This document shows positions 52,115 through 64,000 of a stretch of DNA of 64,000 nucleotides, in pieces. Source of the stretch: Auanema rhodensis (Eukaryota > Nematoda > Chromadorea > Rhabditida > Rhabditidae); the NCBI GenBank assembly GCA_964057225.1, contig OZ059899.1:4650001-4714000 (forward strand). The letters are read 5' to 3'. Every line of letters begins with the position of its first letter. Positions within the stretch are counted from its first letter, which is position 1. The translations under genes and the position numbers were made by a program. A model generated the notes under the pieces. That model made no database searches. It was given only the letters and a program-made list of their open reading frames with translations, and was not told where the DNA came from.

Positions 52115-54566
52115 AAACGCTTAATACAAAAATAAGTTATGATCGTTTGAAAAATGATGCATTAGTGTATGTTGAGTTTCCATGTACACTCAACATTGCT
52201 TCCAAAAACATTTTGACAAAAATTTTTTCGAAAAATTTCATTATAATTTAGCAAAAAGTAGATGTTTTTAGATTCCTTTTTTCAAGGCAAAGACGATGGA
52301 CAATGTTATTCAACGAAAAAATTAATTCTTCAGGGTGAAAATCGAGGATATAAGTGTGAACTTATATCAGTTGATATCTCGGTGCATTTTTAAGCTAGCG
52401 CAAATCTGATAACACAGATCGGCGCAGCTTAAAAATCCGCATCGAATGCACTATACTACATTGAGAAACGCTTAATACAAAAATAAGTTATGATCGTTTG
52501 AAAAATGATGCATTAGTGTATGTTGAGTTTCCATGTACACTCAACATTGCTTCCAAAAACATTTTGACAAAAATTTTTTCGAAAAATTTCAAAATAATTT
52601 AGCAAAAAGTAGATGTTTTTAGATTCCTTTTTTCAAGGCAAAGACGATGGACAATGTTATTCAACGAAAAAATTAATTCTTCAGGGTGAAAATCGAGGAT
52701 ATATGTGTGAACTTATATCAGTTGATATCTCGGTGCATTTTTAAGCTAGCGCAAATCTGATAACACAGATCGACGCAGCTTAAAAATCCGCATCGAATGC
52801 ACTATACTACATTTAGAAACGCTTAATACGAAAATCAGTTATGATCGTTTGAAAAATGATGCATTAGTGTATGTTGAGTTTCCATGTACACTCAACATTG
52901 CTTCCAAAAACATTTTGACAAAAATTTTTTCGAAAAATTTCAAAATAATTTAGCAAAAAGTAGATGTTTTTAGATTCCTTTTTTCAAGGCAAAGACGATG
53001 GACAATGTTATTCAACGAAAAAATTAATTCTTCAGGGTGAAAATCGAGGATATAAGTGTGAACTTATATCAGTTGATATCTCGGTGCATTTTTAAGCTAG
53101 CGCAAATCTGATAACACAGATCGACGCAGCTTAAAAATCCGCATCGAATGCACTATACTACATTTAGAAACGCTTAATACAAAAATAAGTTATGATCGTT
53201 TGAAAAATGATGCATTAGTGTATGTTGAGTTTCCATGTACACTCAACATTGCTTCCAAAAACATTTTGACAAAAATTTTTTCGAAAAATTTCAAAATAAT
53301 TTAGCAAAAAGTAGATGTTTTTAGATTCCTTTTTTCAAGGCAAAGACGATGGACAATGTTATTCAACGAAAAAATTAATTCTTCAGGGTGAAAATCGAGG
53401 ATATAAGTGTGAACTTATATCAGTTGATATCTCGGTGCATTTTTAAGCTAGCGCAAATCTGATAACACAGATCGACGCAGCTTAAAAATCCGCATCGAAT
53501 GCACTATACTACATTTAGAAACGCTTAATACAAAAATAAGTTATGATCGTTTGAAAAATGATGCATTAGTGTATGTTGAGTTTCCATGTACACTCAACAT
53601 TGCTTCCAAAAACATTTTGACAAAAATTTTTTCGAAAAATTTCATTATAATTTAGCAAAAAGTAGATGTTTTTAGATTCCTTTTTTCAAGGCAAAGACGA
53701 TGGACAATGTTATTCAACAAAAAAATTAATTCTTCAGGGTGAAAATCGAGGATATAAGTGTGAACTTATATCAGTTGATATCTCGGTGCATTTTTAAGCT
53801 AGCGCAAATCTGATAACACAGATCGGCGCAGCTTAAAAATCCGCATCGAATGCACTATACTACATTGAGAAACGCTTAATACAAAAATAAGTTATGATCG
53901 TTTGAAAAATGATGCATTAGTGTATGTTGAGTTTCCATGTACACTCAACATTGCTTCCAAAAACATTTTGACAAAAATTTTTTCGAAAAATTTCAAAATA
54001 ATTTAGCAAAAAGTAGATGTTTTTAGATTCCTTTTTTCGAGGCAAAGACGATGGACAATGTTATTCAACGAAAAAATTAATTCTTCAGGGTGAAAATCGA
54101 GGATATATGTGTGAACTTATATCAGTTGATATCTCGGTGCATTTTTAAGCTAGCGCAAATCTGATAACACAGATCGACGCAGCTTAAAAATCCGCATCGA
54201 ATGCACTATACTACATTTAGAAACGCTTAATACGAAAATCAGTTATGATCGTTTGAAAAATGATGCATTAGTGTATGTTGAGTTTCCATGTACACTCAAC
54301 ATTGCTTCCAAAAACATTTTGACAAAAATTTTTTCGAAAAATTTCAAAATAATTTAGCAAAAAGTAGATGTTTTTAGATTCCTTTTTTCAAGGCAAAGAC
54401 GATGGACAATGTTATTCAACGAAAAAATTAATTCTTCAGGGTGAAAATCGAGGATATAAGTGTGAACTTATATCAGTTGATATCTCGGTGCATTTTTAAG
54501 CTAGCGCAAATCTGATAACACAGATCGACGCAGCTTAAAAATCCGCATCGAATGCACTATACTACA
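52115..54566 (-). repeat. 1404-bp four-monomer repeat with GATCGGCGC marker
   Basis: Sequence 52115-53162 recurs at 53519-54566. A TTCATTATAATT monomer is followed by one with GATCGGCGC (52421 and 53825) and one with AATACGAAAATCAG (52827 and 54231). The second copy has private changes: CAACAAAAAAATT (about 53717) and TTTTCGAGGC (about 54039). The same three-monomer run reappears at 61846-62898, 8424 bp (24 monomers) after the second copy. Confidence 0.8.
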
Positions 54567-56931
54567 TTGAGAAACGCTTAATACAAAAATCAGTTATGAT
54601 CGTTTGAAAAATGATGCATTAGTGTATGTTGAGTTTCCATGTACACTCAACATTGCTTCCAAAAACATTTTGACAAAAATTTTTTCGAAAAATTTCAAAA
54701 TAATTTAGCAAAAAGTAGATGTTTTTAGATTCCTTTTTTCAAGGCAAAGACGATGGACAATGTTATTCAACGAAAAAATTAATTCTTCAGGGTGAAAATC
54801 GAGGATATAAGTGTGAACTTATATCAGTTGATATCTCGGTGCATTTTTAAGCTAGCGCAAATCTGATAACACAGATCGACGCAGCTTAAAAATCCGCATC
54901 GAATGCACTATACTACATTGAGAAACGCTTAATACAAAAATAAGTTATGATCGTTTGAAAAATGATGCATTAGTGTATGTTGAGTTTCCATGTACACTCA
55001 ACATTGCTTCCAAAAACATTTTGACAAAAATTTTTTCGAAAAATTTCAAAATAATTTAGCAAAAAGTAGATGTTTTTAGATTCCTTTTTTCAAGGCAAAG
55101 ACGATGGACAATGTTATTCAACGAAAAAATTAATTCTTCAGGGTGAAAATCGAGGATATATGTGTGAACTTATATCAGTTGATATCTCGGTGCATTTTTA
55201 AGCTAGCGCAAATCTGATAACACAGATCGACGCAGCTTAAAAATCCGCATCGAATGCACTATACTACATTGAGAAACGCTTAATACAAAAATAAGTTATG
55301 ATCGTTTGAAAAATGATGCATTAGTGTATGTTGAGTTTCCATGTACACTCAACATTGCTTCCAAAAACATTTTGACAAAAATTTTTTCGAAAAATTTCAA
55401 AATAATTTAGCAAAAAGTAGATGTTTTTAGATTCCTTTTTTCAAGGCAAAGACGATGGACAATGTTATTCAACGAAAAAATTAATTCTTCAGGGTGAAAA
55501 TCGAGGATATAAGTGTAAACTTATATCAGTTGATATCTCGGTGCATTTTTAAGCTAGCGCAAATCTGATAACACAGATCGACGCAGCTTAAAAATCCGCA
55601 TCGAATGCACTATACTACATTGAGAAACGCTTAATACGAAAATCAGTTATGATCGTTTGAAAAATGATGCATTAGTGTATGTTGAGTTTCCATGTACACT
55701 CAACATTGCTTCCGAAAACATTTTGACAAAAATTTTTTCGAAAAATTTCAAAATAATTTAGCAAAAAGTAGATGTTTTTAGATTCCTTTTTTCAAGGCAA
55801 AGACGATGGACAATGTTATTCAACGAAAAAATTAATTCTTCAGGGTGAAAATCGAGGATATATGTGTGAACTTATATCAGTTGATATCTCGGTGCATTTT
55901 TGAGCTAGCGCAAATCTGATAACACAGATCGACGCAGCTTAAAAATCCGCATCGAATGCACTATACTACATTGAGAAACGCTTAATACAAAAATTAGTTA
56001 TGATCGTTTGAAAAATGATGCATTAGTGTATGTTGAGTTTCCATGTACACTCAACATTGCTTCCAAAAACATTTTGACAAAAATTTTTTCGAAAAATTTC
56101 AAAATAATTCAGCAAAAAGTAGATGTTTTTAGATTCCTTTTTTCAAGGCAAAGACGATGGACAATGTTATTCAACGAAAAAATTGATTCTTCAGGGTGAA
56201 AATCGAGGATATGTGTGTGAACTTATATCAGTTGATATCTCGGTGCATTTTTAAGCTAGCGCAAATCTGATAACACAGATCGACGCAGCTTAAAAATCCG
56301 CATCGAATGCACTATACTACATTGAGAAACGCTTAATACAAAAATAAGTTATGATTGTTTGAAAAATGATGCATTAGTGTATGTTGAGTTTCCATGTACA
56401 CTCAACATTGCTTCCAAAAACATTTTGACAAAAATTTTTTCGAAAAATTTCATTATAATTTAGCAAAAAGTAGATGTTTTTAGATTCCTTTTTTCAAGGC
56501 AAAGACGATGGACAGTGTTATTCAACGAAAAAATTAGTTCTTCAGGGTGAAAATCGAGGATATAAGTGTGAACTTATATCAGTTGATATCTCGGTGCATT
56601 TTTAAGCTAGCGCAAATCTGATAACACAGATCGACGCAGCTTAAAAATCCGCATCGAATGCACTATACTACATTGAGAAACGCATAATACAAAAATAAGT
56701 TATGATCGTTTGAAAAATGATGCATTAGTGTATGTTGAGTTTCCATGTACACTCAACATTGCTTCCAAAAACATTTTGACAAAAATTTTTTCGAAAAATT
56801 TCAAAATAATTTAGCAAAAAGTAGATGTTTTTAGATTCCTTTTTTCAAGGCAAAGACGATGGACAATGTTATTCAACGAAAAAATTAATTCTTCAGGGTG
56901 AAAATCGAGGATATAAGTGTGAACTTATATC
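54567..56931 (-). repeat. Monomers without a clear adjacent duplicate
   Basis: Monomers 54826, 55177, 55528, 55879, 56230 and 56581, with the end of 54475. Private changes include AGTGTAAAC (about 55518), TTCCGAAAAC (about 55713), TTTTTGAGCTAGC (about 55901), ATGATTGTTTG (about 56356), GGACAGTG (about 56515) and ACGCATAATAC (about 56694). 55879 carries the linked AATTCAGC/TGATTC/GATATGTGTG set. Confidence 0.7.
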
Positions 56932-59900
56932 AGTTGATATCTCGGTGCATTTTTAAGCTAGCGCAAATCTGATAACACAGATCGACGCAGCTTAAAAATC
57001 CGCATCGAATGCACTATACTACATTTAGAAACGCTTAATACGAAAATCAGTTATGATCGTTTGAAAAATGATGCATTAGTGTATGTTGAGTTTCCATGTA
57101 CACTCAACATTGCTTCCAAAAACATTTTGACAAAAATTTTTTCGAAAAATTTCAAAATAATTCAGCAAAAAGTAGATGTTTTTAGATTCCTTTTTTCAAG
57201 GCAAAGACGATGGACAATGTTATTCAACGAAAAAATTGATTCTTCAGGGTGAAAATCGACGATATGTGTGTGAACTTATATCAGTTGATATCTCGGTGCA
57301 TTTTTAAGCTAGCGCAAATCTGATAACACAGATCGACGCAGCTTAAAAATCCGCATCGAATGCACTATACTACATTGAGAAACGCTTAATACAAAAATAA
57401 GTTATGATCGTTTGAAAAATGATGCATTAGTGTATGTTGAGTTTCCATGTACACTCAACATTGCTTCCAAAAACATTTTGACAAAAATTTTTTCGAAAAA
57501 TTTCATCATAATTTAGCAAAAAGTAGATGTTTTTAGATTCCTTTTTTCAAGGCAAAGACGATGGACAATGTTATTCAACGAAAAAATTAGTTCTTCAGGG
57601 TGAAAATCGAGGATATAAGTGTGAACTTATATCAGTTGATATCTCGGTGCATTTTCAAGCTAGCGCAAATCTGATAACACAGATCGACGCAGCTTAAAAA
57701 TCCGCATCGAATGCACTATACTACATTGAGAAACGCTTAATACAAAAATAAGTTATGATCGTTTGAAAAATGATGCATTAGTGTATGTTGAGTTTCCATG
57801 TACACTCAACATTGCTTCCAAAAACATTTTGACAAAAATTTTTTCGAAAAATTTCAAAATAATTTAGCAAAAAGTAGATGTTTTTAGATTCCTTTTTTCA
57901 AGGCAAAGACGATGGACAATGTTATTCAACGAAAAAATTAATTCTTCAGGGTGAAAATCGAGGATATAAGTGTGAACTTATATCAGTTGATATCTCGGTG
58001 CATTTTTAAGCTAGCGCAAATCTGATAACACAGATCGACGCAGCTTAAAAATCCGCATCGAATGCACTATACTACATTTAGAAACGCTTAATACAAAAAT
58101 AAGTTATGATCGTTTGAAAAATGATGCATTAGTGTATGTTGAGTTTCCATGTACACTCAACATTGCTTCCAAAAACATTTTGACAAAAATTTTTTCGAAA
58201 AATTTCATTATAATTTAGCAAAAAGTAGATGTTTTTAGATTCCTTTTTTCAAGGCAAAGACGATGGACAATATTATTCAACGAAAAAATCAATTCTTCAG
58301 GGTGAAAATCGAGGATATATGTGTGAACTTATATCAGTTGATATCTCGGTGCATTTTTAAGCTAGCGCAAATCTGATAACACAGATCGACGCAGCTTAAA
58401 AATCCGCATCGAATGCACTATACTACATTGAGAAACGCTTAATACAAAAATCAGTTATGATCGTTTGAAAAATGATGCATTAGTGTATGTTGAGTTTCCA
58501 TGTACACTCAACATTGCTTCCAAAAACATTTTGACAAAAATTTTTTCGAAAAATTTCAAAATAATTTAGCAAAAAGTAGATGTTTTTAGATTCCTTTTTT
58601 CAAGGCAAAGACGATGGACAATGTTATTCAACGAAAAAATTAATTCTTCAGGGTGAAAATCGAGGATATAAGTGTGAACTTATATCAGTTGATATCTCGG
58701 TGCATTTTTAAGCTAGCGCAAATCTGATAACACAGATCGACGCAGCTTAAAAATCCGCATCGAATGCACTATACTACATTTAGAAACGCTTAATACGAAA
58801 ATCAGTTATGATCGTTTGAAAAATGATGCATTAGTGTATGTTGAGTTTCCATGTACACTCAACATTGCTTCCAAAAACATTTTGACAAAAATTTTTTCGA
58901 AAAATTTCAAAATAATTCAGCAAAAAGTAGATGTTTTTAGATTCCTTTTTTCAAGGCAAAGACGATGGACAATGTTATTCAACGAAAAAATTGATTCTTC
59001 AGGGTGAAAATCGACGATATGTGTGTGAACTTATATCAGTTGATATCTCGGTGCATTTTTAAGCTAGCGCAAATCTGATAACACAGATCGACGCAGCTTA
59101 AAAATCCGCATCGAATGCACTATACTACATTGAGAAACGCTTAATACAAAAATAAGTTATGATCGTTTGAAAAATGATGCATTAGTGTATGTTGAGTGTC
59201 CATGTACACTCAACATTGCTTCCAAAAACATTTTGACAAAAATTTTTTCGAAAAATTTCATTATAATTTAGCAAAAAGTAGATGTTTTTAGATTCCTTTT
59301 TTCAAGGCAAAGACGATGGACAATGTTATTCAACGAAAAAATTAGTTCTTCAGGGTGAAAATCGAGGATATAAGTGTGAACTTATATCAGTTGATATCTC
59401 GGTGCATTTTCAAGCTAGCGCAAATCTGATAACACAGATCGACGCAGCTTAAAAATCCGCATCGAATGCACTATACTACATTGAGAAACGCTTAATACAA
59501 AAATAAGTTATGATCGTTTGAAAAATGATGCATTAGTGTATGTTGAGTTTCCATGTACACTCAACATTGCTTCCAAAAACATTTTGACAAAAATTTTTTC
59601 GAAAAATTTCAAAATAATTTAGCAAAAAGTAGATGTTTTTAGATTCCTTTTTTCAAGGCAAAGACGATGGACAATGTTATTCAACGAAAAAATTAATTCT
59701 TCAGGGTGAAAATCGAGGATATAAGTGTGAACTTATATCAGTTGATATCTCGGTGCATTTTTAAGCTAGCGCAAATCTGATAACACAGATCGACGCAGCT
59801 TAAAAATCCGCATCGAATGCACTATACTACATTTAGAAACGCTTAATACAAAAATAAGTTATGATCGTTTGAAAAATGATGCATTAGTGTATGTTGAGTT

Positions 59901-60441
59901 TCCATGTACACTCAACATTGCTTCCAAAAACATTTTGACAAAAATTTTTTCGAAAAATTTCATTATAATTTAGCAAAAAGTAGATGTTTTTAGATTCCTT
60001 TTTTCAAGGCAAAGACGATGGACAATATTATTCAACGAAAAAATCAATTCTTCAGGGTGAAAATCGAGGATATATGTGTGAACTTATATCAGTTGATATC
60101 TCGGTGCATTTTTAAGCTAGCGCAAATCTGATAACACAGATCGACGCAGCTTAAAAATCCGCATCGAATGCACTATACTACATTGAGAAACGCTTAATAC
60201 AAAAATCAGTTATGATCGTTTGAAAAATGATGCATTAGTGTATGTTGAGTTTCCATGTACACTCAACATTGCTTCCAAAAACATTTTGACAAAAATTTTT
60301 TCGAAAAATTTCCAAATAATTTAGCAAAAAGTAGATGTTTTTAGATTCCTTTTTTCAAGGCAAAGACGATGGACAATGTTATTCAACGAAAAAATTAATT
60401 CTTCAGGGTGAAAATCGAGGATATAAGTGTGAACTTATATC
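56932..60441 (-). repeat. 1755-bp five-monomer tandem duplication
   Basis: Monomers 56932, 57283, 57634, 57985 and 58336 are copied at 58687, 59038, 59389, 59740 and 60091. Markers are AATACGAAAATCAG with AATTCAGC and TCGACGATATG; AAAATTAGTTC; CATTTTCAAGC (57651 and 59406); ACAATATTATTC with AAAATCAATTC; and AAAATCAG. Differences seen are TTCATCATAATT versus TTCATTATAATT, TTGAGTGTCC at about 59197, and TTCCAAATAATT at about 60311. Confidence 0.85.
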
Positions 60442-62898
60442 AGTTGATATCTCGGTGCATTTTTAAGCTAGCGCAAATCTGATAACACAGATCGACGCAG
60501 CTTAAAAATCCGCATCGAATGCACTATACTACATTGAGAAACGCTTAATACAAAAATTAGTTATGATCGTTTGAAAAATGATGCATTAGTGTATGTTGAG
60601 TTTCCATGTACACTCAACATTGCTTCCAAAAACATTTTGACAAAAATTTTTTCAAAAAATTTCAAAATAATTTAGCAAAAAGTAGATGTTTTTAGATTCC
60701 TTTTTTCAAGGCAAAGACGATGGACAATGTTATTCAACGAAAAAATTAATTCTTCAGGGTGAAAATCGAGGATATAAGTGTGAACTTATATCAGTTGATA
60801 TCTCGGTGCATTTTTAAGCTAGCGCAAATCTGATAACACAGATCGACGCAGCTTAAAAATCCGCATCGAATGCACTATACTACATTGAGAAACGCTTAAT
60901 ACAAAAATTAGTTATGATCGTTTGAAAAATGATGCATTAGTGTATGTTGAGTTTCCATGTACACTCAACATTGCTTCCAAAAACATTTTGACAAAAATTT
61001 TTTCAAAAAATTTCAAAATAATTTAGCAAAAAGTAGATGTTTTTAGATTCCTTTTTTCAAGGCAAAGACGATGGACAATGTTATTCAACGAAAAAATTAA
61101 TTCTTCAGGGTGAAAATCGAGGATATAAGTGTGAACTTATATCAGTTGATATCTCGGTGCATTTTTAAGCTAGCGCAAATCTGATAACACAGATCGACGC
61201 AGCTTAAAAATCCGCATCGAATGCACTATACTACATTGAGAAACGCTTAATACAAAAATTAGTTATGATCGTTTGAAAAATGATGCATTAGTGTATGTTG
61301 AGTTTCCATGTACACTCAACATTGCTTCCAAAAACATTTTGACAAAAATTTTTTCGAAAAATTTCAAAATAATTTAGCAAAAAGTAGATGTTTTTAGATT
61401 CCTTTTTTCAAGGCAAAGACGATGGACAATGTTATTCAACGAAAAAATTAATTCTTCAGGGTGAAAATCGAGGATATAAGTGTGAACTTATATCAGTTGA
61501 TATCTCGGTGCATTTTTAAGCTAGCGCAAATCTGATACCACAGATCGACGCAGCTTAAAAATCCGCATCGAATGCACTATACTACATTTAGAAACGCTTA
61601 ATACAAAAATAAGTTATGATCGTTTGAAAAATGATGCATTAGTGTATGTTGAGTTTCCATGTACACTCAACATTGCTTCCAAAAACATTTTGACAAAAAT
61701 TTTTTCGAAAAATTTCAAAATAATTTAGCAAAAAGTAGATGTTTTTAGATTCCTTTTTTCAAGGCAAAGACGATGGACAATGTTATTCAACGAAAAAATT
61801 AATTCTTCAGGGTGAAAATCGAGGATATAAGTGTGAACTTATATCAGTTGATATCTCGGTGCATTTTTAAGCTAGCGCAAATCTGATAACACAGATCGAC
61901 GCAGCTTAAAAATCCGCATCGAATGCACTATACTACATTTAGAAACGCTTAATACAAAAACAAGTTATGATCGTTTGAAAAATGATGCAGTAGTGTATGT
62001 TGAGTTTCCATGTACACTCAACATTGCTTCCAAAAACATTTTGACAAAAATTTTTTCGAAAAATTTCATTATAATTTAGCAAAAAGTAGATGTTTTTAGA
62101 TTCCTTTTTTCAAGGCAAAGACGATGGACAATGTTATTCAACGAAAAAATTAATTCTTCAGGGTGAAAATCGAGGATATAAGTGTGAACTTATATCAGTT
62201 GATATCTCGGTGCATTTTTAAGCTAGCGCAAATCTGATAACACAGATCGGCGCAGCTTAAAAATCCGCATCGAATGCACTATACTACATTGAGAAACGCT
62301 TAATACAAAAATAAGTTATGATCGTTTGAAAAATGATGCATTAGTGTATGTTGAGTTTCCATGTACACTCAACATTGCTTCCAAAAACATTTTGACAAAA
62401 ATTTTTTCGAAAAATTTCAAAATAATTTAGCAAAAAGTAGATGTTTTTAGATTCCTTTTTTCAAGGCAAAGACGATGGACAATGTTATTCAACGAAAAAA
62501 TTAATTCTTCAGGGTGAAAATCGAGGATATATGTGTGAACTTATATCAGTTGATATCTCGGTGCATTTTTAAGCTAGCGCAAATCTGATAACACAGATCG
62601 ACGCAGCTTAAAAATCCGCATCGAATGCACTATACTACATTTAGAAACGCTTAATACGAAAATCAGTTATGATCGTTTGAAAAATGATGCATTAGTGTAT
62701 GTTGAGTTTCCATGTACACTCAACATTGCTTCCAAAAACATTTTGACAAAAATTTTTTCGAAAAATTTCAAAATAATTTAGCAAAAAGTAGATGTTTTTA
62801 GATTCCTTTTTTCAAGGCAAAGACGATGGACAATGTTATTCAACGAAAAAATTAATTCTTCAGGGTGAAAATCGAGGATATAAGTGTGAACTTATATC
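60442..62898 (-). repeat. Monomer-level duplicates and a recurrent three-mer
   Basis: 60442 and 60793 are neighbouring near-identical monomers (AAAATTAG with TTTTTTCAAAAAATTTC), which is a one-monomer duplication. 61144 is like them but keeps TTCGAAAAATTTC. 61495 has GATACCACAG. 61846 has AAAACAAGTT and GATGCAGTAG. 61846, 62197 and 62548 repeat the three-monomer run seen at 52018 and 53422. Confidence 0.75.
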
Positions 62899-64000
62899 AG
62901 TTGATATCTCGGTGCATTTTTAAGCTAGCGCAAATCTGATAACACAGATCGACGCAGCTTAAAAATCCGCATCGAATGCACTATACTACATTTAGAAACG
63001 CTTAATACGAAAATCAGTTATGATCGTTTGAAAAATGATGCATTAGTGTATGTTGAGTTTCCATGTACACTCAACATTGCTTCCAAAAACATTTTGACAA
63101 AAATTTTTTCGAAAAATTTCAAAATAATTCAGCAAAAAGTAGATGTTTTTAGATTCCTTTTTTCAAGGCAAAGACGATGGACAATGTTATTCAACGAAAA
63201 AATTGATTCTTCAGGGTGAAAATCGACGATATGTGTGTGAACTTATATCAGTTGATATCTCGGTGCATTTTTAAGCTAGCGCAAATCTGATAACACAGAT
63301 CGACGCAGCTTAAAAATCCGCATCGAATGCACTATACTACATTGAGAAACGCTTAATACAAAAATAAGTTATGATCGTTTGAAAAATGATGCATTAGTGT
63401 ATGTTGAGTTTCCATGTACACTCAACATTGCTTCCAAAAACATTTTGACAAAAATTTTTTCGAAAAATTTCATTATAATTTAGCAAAAAGTAGATGTTTT
63501 TAGATTCCTTTTTTCAAGGCAAAGACGATGGACAATGTTATTCAACGAAAAAATTAGTTCTTCAGGGTGAAAATCGAGGATATAAGTGTGAACTTATATC
63601 AGTTGATATCTCGGTGCATTTTCAAGCTAGCGCAAATCTGATAACACAGATCGACGCAGCTTAAAAATCCGCATCGAATGCACTATACTACATTGAGAAA
63701 CGCTTAATACAAAAATAAGTTATGATCGTTTGAAAAATGATGCATTAGTGTATGTTGAGTTTCCATGTACACTCAACATTGCTTCCAAAAACATTTTGAC
63801 AAAAATTTTTTCGAAAAATTTCAAAATAATTTAGCAAAAAGTAGATGTTTTTAGATTCCTTTTTTCAAGGCAAAGACGATGGACAATGTTATTCAACGAA
63901 AAAATTAATTCTTCAGGGTGAAAATCGAGGATATAAGTGTGAACTTATATCAGTTGATATCTCGGTGCATTTTTAAGCTAGCGCAAATCTGATAACACAG
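62899..64000 (-). repeat. Third, partial copy of the 1755-bp five-mer, cut by the window edge
   Basis: Monomers 62899, 63250 and 63601 repeat the order found at 56932 and 58687: AATACGAAAATCAG with AATTCAGC and TCGACGATATG, then AAAATTAGTTC, then CATTTTCAAGC (63618, 4212 bp after 59406). The fourth monomer is cut at 64000. Confidence 0.8.

Larger units (their letters stand above)
35020..64000 (-). repeat. Satellite array, inverted arm: about 82 tandem monomers of 351 bp
   Basis: This is the same satellite as at 1-35011, written as its reverse complement. A partial unit (35020-35165, forward offsets 146 down to 1) is followed by 82 complete monomers beginning at 35166, 35517, 35868 and so on, and by a 49-base partial at 63952-64000. 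Two monomers (45345 and 50612) are 353 bp because of a two-base insertion giving TTTTTTTACG before the A-tract; all others appear to be 351 bp. Several variants common here were not seen in the forward arm: CATTTAGAAAC, TTCATTATAATT, AATTCAGC and CGATATGTGTG. The array runs off the window at the right edge. Confidence 0.98.

Noticed and set aside
1-64000. CRISPR-like array of regular repeats
   Set aside because: The period is 351 bp and the entire period is conserved. There are no short repeats with unique spacers and no cas genes.
1-64000. Telomeric repeats or a known named satellite family
   Set aside because: No TTAGG or TTAGGG runs are present. I could not match the monomer from memory to a named family, so no name is given; a database search of the 351-bp monomer would decide.

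Overview
The whole 64 kb window is one satellite DNA array. I find no gene, RNA gene, transposon, CRISPR array or single-copy sequence in it. The unit is a monomer of about 351 bp with roughly 33% G+C (115 of 351 bases counted in the first monomer). About 181 complete monomers and three partial ones lie head to tail with no spacer. This pattern is typical of eukaryotic constitutive heterochromatin (centromeric, pericentromeric or subtelomeric). The species cannot be read from the sequence. An arthropod, perhaps an insect, seems plausible from the A+T-rich monomer of about two nucleosome lengths, but that is a low-confidence inference.

Layout: positions 1-35011 hold 99 complete monomers and one truncated monomer in one orientation (called forward here). 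At about 35012-35025 the array flips through a short T-rich junction (12 consecutive T). From about 35020 to 64000 it continues as 82 complete monomers plus two partial ones in the opposite orientation. The window is therefore a very large inverted repeat with arms of at least 29 kb and an asymmetric centre of about 135 bp.

Within each arm, monomers carry shared substitutions and small indels that define higher-order repeats at several scales. The left arm has A-B-C(-D) units of 1052-1403 bp (1-2455), a 2455-bp seven-monomer duplication (2106-7015), a 1404-bp four-monomer duplication (6314-9121), a 1052-bp three-monomer duplication (10526-12629), a five-monomer unit of about 1755 bp (13332-18244) and a 7370-bp, 21-monomer tandem duplication (18223-32962). 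The right arm has a 702-bp dimer (35517-37973), a 1755-bp five-mer (39383-42761), interleaved copies at distances of 3863, 5267 and 1404 bp (42983-52113), a 1404-bp four-mer (52115-54566) and a second 1755-bp five-mer (56932-60441) that resumes at 62899 and runs off the window.

Each monomer contains three dyad symmetries that could form hairpins or cruciforms, plus an A/T-tract palindrome. The two arms carry partly different sets of diagnostic variants, so they appear to have been homogenised largely separately. Open frames of 63-65 codons in the right arm are accidental: they begin at TTG and exist only where one substitution removes a stop from the repeat.
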